64,000 bases of DNA from Pelodera strongyloides (lineage: Eukaryota > Nematoda > Chromadorea > Rhabditida > Rhabditidae), in contig JAANDG010000301.1 in the NCBI GenBank assembly GCA_036852015.1, positions 1-64,000 of the forward strand, in the 5' to 3' direction. The translations under genes were made by a program, and so were the position numbers. Shown here piece after piece: positions 61,137-64,000 of the stretch. Positions within the stretch are counted from its first letter, which is position 1; the number at the start of each line of letters is the position of its first letter. The notes beneath the pieces are model-generated. The model was not told where the DNA came from and did no database searches. It saw only the letters and a list, made by a program, of their open reading frames with translations.

Positions 61137-64000
61137 CCACTGCGCCCAAAAGGTACGGATGATACCCGTCTGTTATTTAGCAAGAATTGCCCAAAAGCTG
61201 AGCTTTCGTTTTGTCACTTTTTTAGTGGATTTGTTACTGCAATGCTGTTTTTGATATGTATTTTTTTTCCATTCCGTTTTTTCCAGATTTTCCTCAATCT
61301 ACCTGAAACCAGTGCAATTGTTGCTTTCCTTTGTAAATTTGTACAAAACTTTGTATATTTATTAGCTACCGTTGATTCGGTATTTCACTTCCCATACTAT
61401 TCTAATCAGATTACATTGTTTAATTACAATAATTGCTAGCTTGATTCATGTGTCTAGTTGCTTGCTGTGTTTGGTGCATATATTACATAAATAGAGTACA
61501 TTTGTTGCCATATACTGACAAATAGAGTATGTCTTTGATTGTGATCCTTTTATATTGTGTGTTAGCCAGTGTGGAATGTCTGAGGATGATCTCTCCTCTT
61601 CTTTATAATCAATGGTCCTTCAATTTTTGTTTTATTGTTTCGTCGCGGTCTGCGCGTTTCACCGATCGTGGTGTACGTATTATTCCGCAAGGGGTGAAAC
61701 GCATAGACGTGTCGCTAGTTGTTAAGCTAGAAGTTATATTATTGTCACGTTAGTAGACTTTTTGTTCTTCGAATAGAGGTCATGTTCCTCACGATGACTC
61801 ACAATAGTTCAGTAGCATTCGCTAGTCGGGTGTCTGTCACCCAAGTGGTCCAAGACGCTTCCATTATTTTGCACATTTTGATTGTAACAATATTTCGTAA
61901 CTATCCACAAGGCCCTTTCGAGTTTAATGAGATTTTAAAGGGGACACTTTTCCGGGAAAGCCAAAAACAGACAAACCAGGGGCTTTGGGAATTAAAACCT
62001 GTGACGAACGCTGGATAAATTATTGTGAGACATGGTGTTTATCGTTAATAATAAAAAAAACTAAAATACTAAAAAATTTCACTCTTACATTTATATGTTA
62101 TTAGGGGCTCGTTCAATGGCCGAAAGCGAGAAAATGCTAAAAAAAACCTTGTCTCTGATTACTAGTAGTGTTTCAAACATTTCTTTTAATCTACCTTGAA
62201 CAGCCTCTTTATTGTTTTCGTTATGAACAGCTTCTTTTTTTTCGTTTCATGCAGAGCGAGGCTCTCATTTTGCATGATGAGAAAAGAATTTTGAATATTT
62301 TATTGTTAGTCATTTCTTTGTTTACCATGCCAGATGTCCTAACTTTAATTGAGCTAACTAACTTTTCACATTTGTCCATTCTCACCGCATCGCTCAATGT
62401 ATCTATATTACCTGGATAGAAACTAACTATGATCGCCTTGGCTTAGTCAGTAATTGTTATTATGTGTGATAAACTATGTTTGTGATTCAAATTCGAGATT
62501 GATTTAAATCATGTGGCAATTTTTCTTCAGCTTTGTGTCTAATTTTTTTTGCAAGGTTGTTAACTCTTATTGCCGCATCATCCAGTGCTTATAGTTAGCT
62601 GAATAAACGAGTGCTAGTGCATTAATATGAAGGATGTAAGAATTTCCTGGCAAGGCATGCTAGTTGTTGTACGAAGCAAAATGGAACTAAAATTTATCGT
62701 TACACACTAATATTCCAATCATTTGCGCCCACGTTTTGTGTCGCACCATCAGTTTGAGCTACATTTTTCCTTGATTCACGTTATGCATATATTTGTTACA
62801 TTTAATACATCCGAGACGCAGAACTGGTAAAGGTGCCTAAAGATAAAAACGAGTCCTGCAAAAGAATTTGCACTATTTCGGCATCCCGAGCGTGCACTTA
62901 TGGTGTGCAATGTTGCACTTTTTTAGTTCCCATAGTCCCACAATTTTTTGATCGCAGTTATGCTATCATTTATACCACTGAATTTATACTTGCTTTATGA
63001 ATAAAGATAACAGGACCAAAATGAATTCGTCCGCATTGTTCTTTTGCCATTGTCGTTGTCTCTTGTTTACTGCTCTTTTTATTCAAGTTATTGTGATTAC
63101 TTCTTTCTGTGTTGCACATTTGCCTAGGTTATTATAACCCAAGTGGTTTTCGCACAAAAAACCATATACGGCACTATGTGTCTCATCGTAGCGTCATCTC
63201 CGGGTACCTGCAGCTAGAGGGTTGCCCCAATGAATTGCGCCCTTTTTTATTCTGTAATCCTATTATTTCTCAGTTTTCTCACATACGTAGTTTAGTTTTA
63301 TGTTAAGGTAACGTTGGGGCACATGCACCTATAACTGGGTGAGTCAATATCCTGAATTCCTACTACAGCAACTCCACATAAACGCTAAGATACGTTACCC
63401 TGTTTTATTTGTTAATTACCAGTACTATTACTTTATGTATTAGTACTATATCCCTTTTCTTTGATTTTCCCCGTATTGTAATTGTCACATTTTACCAAAT
63501 ACAAAATAGTCATGCACCTGGAAGTAAATTAAATTATTATTATTATTCTTATTAACAAGATTCTTTTGCCATTCGTGCCATTGCCGAATAAAAAAGATAA
63601 CAGGACCAAAATGAATTCGTCTGCATTGTCATTGACGTCAACTCTTTTAATTATCGAACATCACTACAAGCATTGCCATTTATCTTTAAATTTATCTTGT
63701 TCTTAGCAATCATTGGCAGCTGTCTCCCAGCGCGACAATCCTCCTACTGTATGTGCGGGTGACTCTGGCATGTAGCCAAGTTGGTCTCATAATGCTTTGG
63801 ACGGATTTGGACGCGCGGTGTTCTGAAGCCGACCCATTTTATTTCAACAAAATTCTTTTGCAATTATCGTTGCCTCTTCATCGTTCTTAAGAGTTTCTCA
63901 TGCATACATTTTTGCAATGCTAAATTTTTGAGGATTTCCTATTCGGCAAAGACCTCTCGTTGCTCAAAAAATGTCTTCTAATTAGGCAGTTTTTCGTTTT
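61137..64000. other. AT-rich 3' flank of mkk-4 with repeat fragments
   Basis: Contains the mkk-4 3' UTR and no recognised gene. A direct repeat (GATAACAGGACCAAAATGAA and flanks) occurs at about 62998-63040 and 63588-63630. A (ATT)n run at about 63533-63560 resembles the tail of the LINE copy at 54820 and may mark another LINE 3' end. Confidence 0.4.
62998..63630 (+). repeat. Pair of direct repeats about 590 bp apart
   Basis: The first copy (AATAAAGATAACAGGACCAA then AATGAATTCGTCCGCATTG) and the second (from about 63586, TCTGCATTG at the end) differ by a few bases. The ATT-rich tail lies between them. They may be two pieces of one dispersed element. Confidence 0.55.

Overview
The window is eukaryotic and comes from a nematode. 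Genes are split into many small exons with GT-AG introns and nematode-style 3' splice sites (TTTCAG or TTTTAG). Several start codons sit 0-32 nt after such an acceptor, the usual signature of spliced-leader trans-splicing. Three genes have recognisable nematode relatives: the muscle myosin regulatory light chains MLC-1/MLC-2, a two-domain trehalose-phosphate synthase, and the MAP kinase kinase MKK-4. From general knowledge their C. elegans relatives mlc-1/mlc-2, tps-1 and mkk-4 are X-linked, so this may be X-derived sequence. The genus is not resolvable by eye. The dense exon structure (33 exons in the trehalose gene) argues against Caenorhabditis itself.

Layout: 1-3.5 kb holds no recognised gene, apart from a tRNA-like fragment near 3.55 kb. 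From 3.68 to 12.64 kb there are three nearly identical myosin regulatory light-chain genes, one on the minus strand and two on the plus strand. The first two diverge, as mlc-1 and mlc-2 do in C. elegans. From 13.30 to 18.69 kb (minus) lies an 11-exon SLC17-type anion transporter. From 20.94 to 28.67 kb (minus) lies the complete trehalose-6-phosphate synthase gene, about 1192 residues, with a GT20 synthase domain and a HAD phosphatase-like domain. From 34.87 to at least 50.05 kb (minus) is an unrecognised gene. I rebuilt its 3' exons by splice phase, and one of its introns (about 9.55 kb) carries an 8.5-kb repeat element. From 52.8 to 54.84 kb are two damaged LINE retrotransposon copies, head to head. 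From 58.20 to 61.14 kb (plus) is a complete 10-exon mkk-4 gene. The final 2.9 kb is AT-rich with dispersed repeat pieces.

The most unusual object is the element at 40905-49410. It has imperfect terminal inverted repeats that begin with a GC-alternating palindrome, and no credible coding sequence. It contains two unrelated satellite arrays. The left array has units of about 133 bp carrying the palindrome ATCGATCGAT. The right array has units of about 129 bp carrying the palindrome TGACGTCA. It also shows three nested segmental duplications and a smaller inverted-repeat element in its centre. The light-chain trio is the second point of interest: its introns show a mosaic pattern of similarity that suggests gene conversion.

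The recognised genes are not a pathway or operon. They look like independent housekeeping and muscle genes: a contractile light chain, an anion transporter, trehalose synthesis and stress-kinase signalling. Exon coordinates were read by eye from frame continuity and splice consensus, and no search was run.
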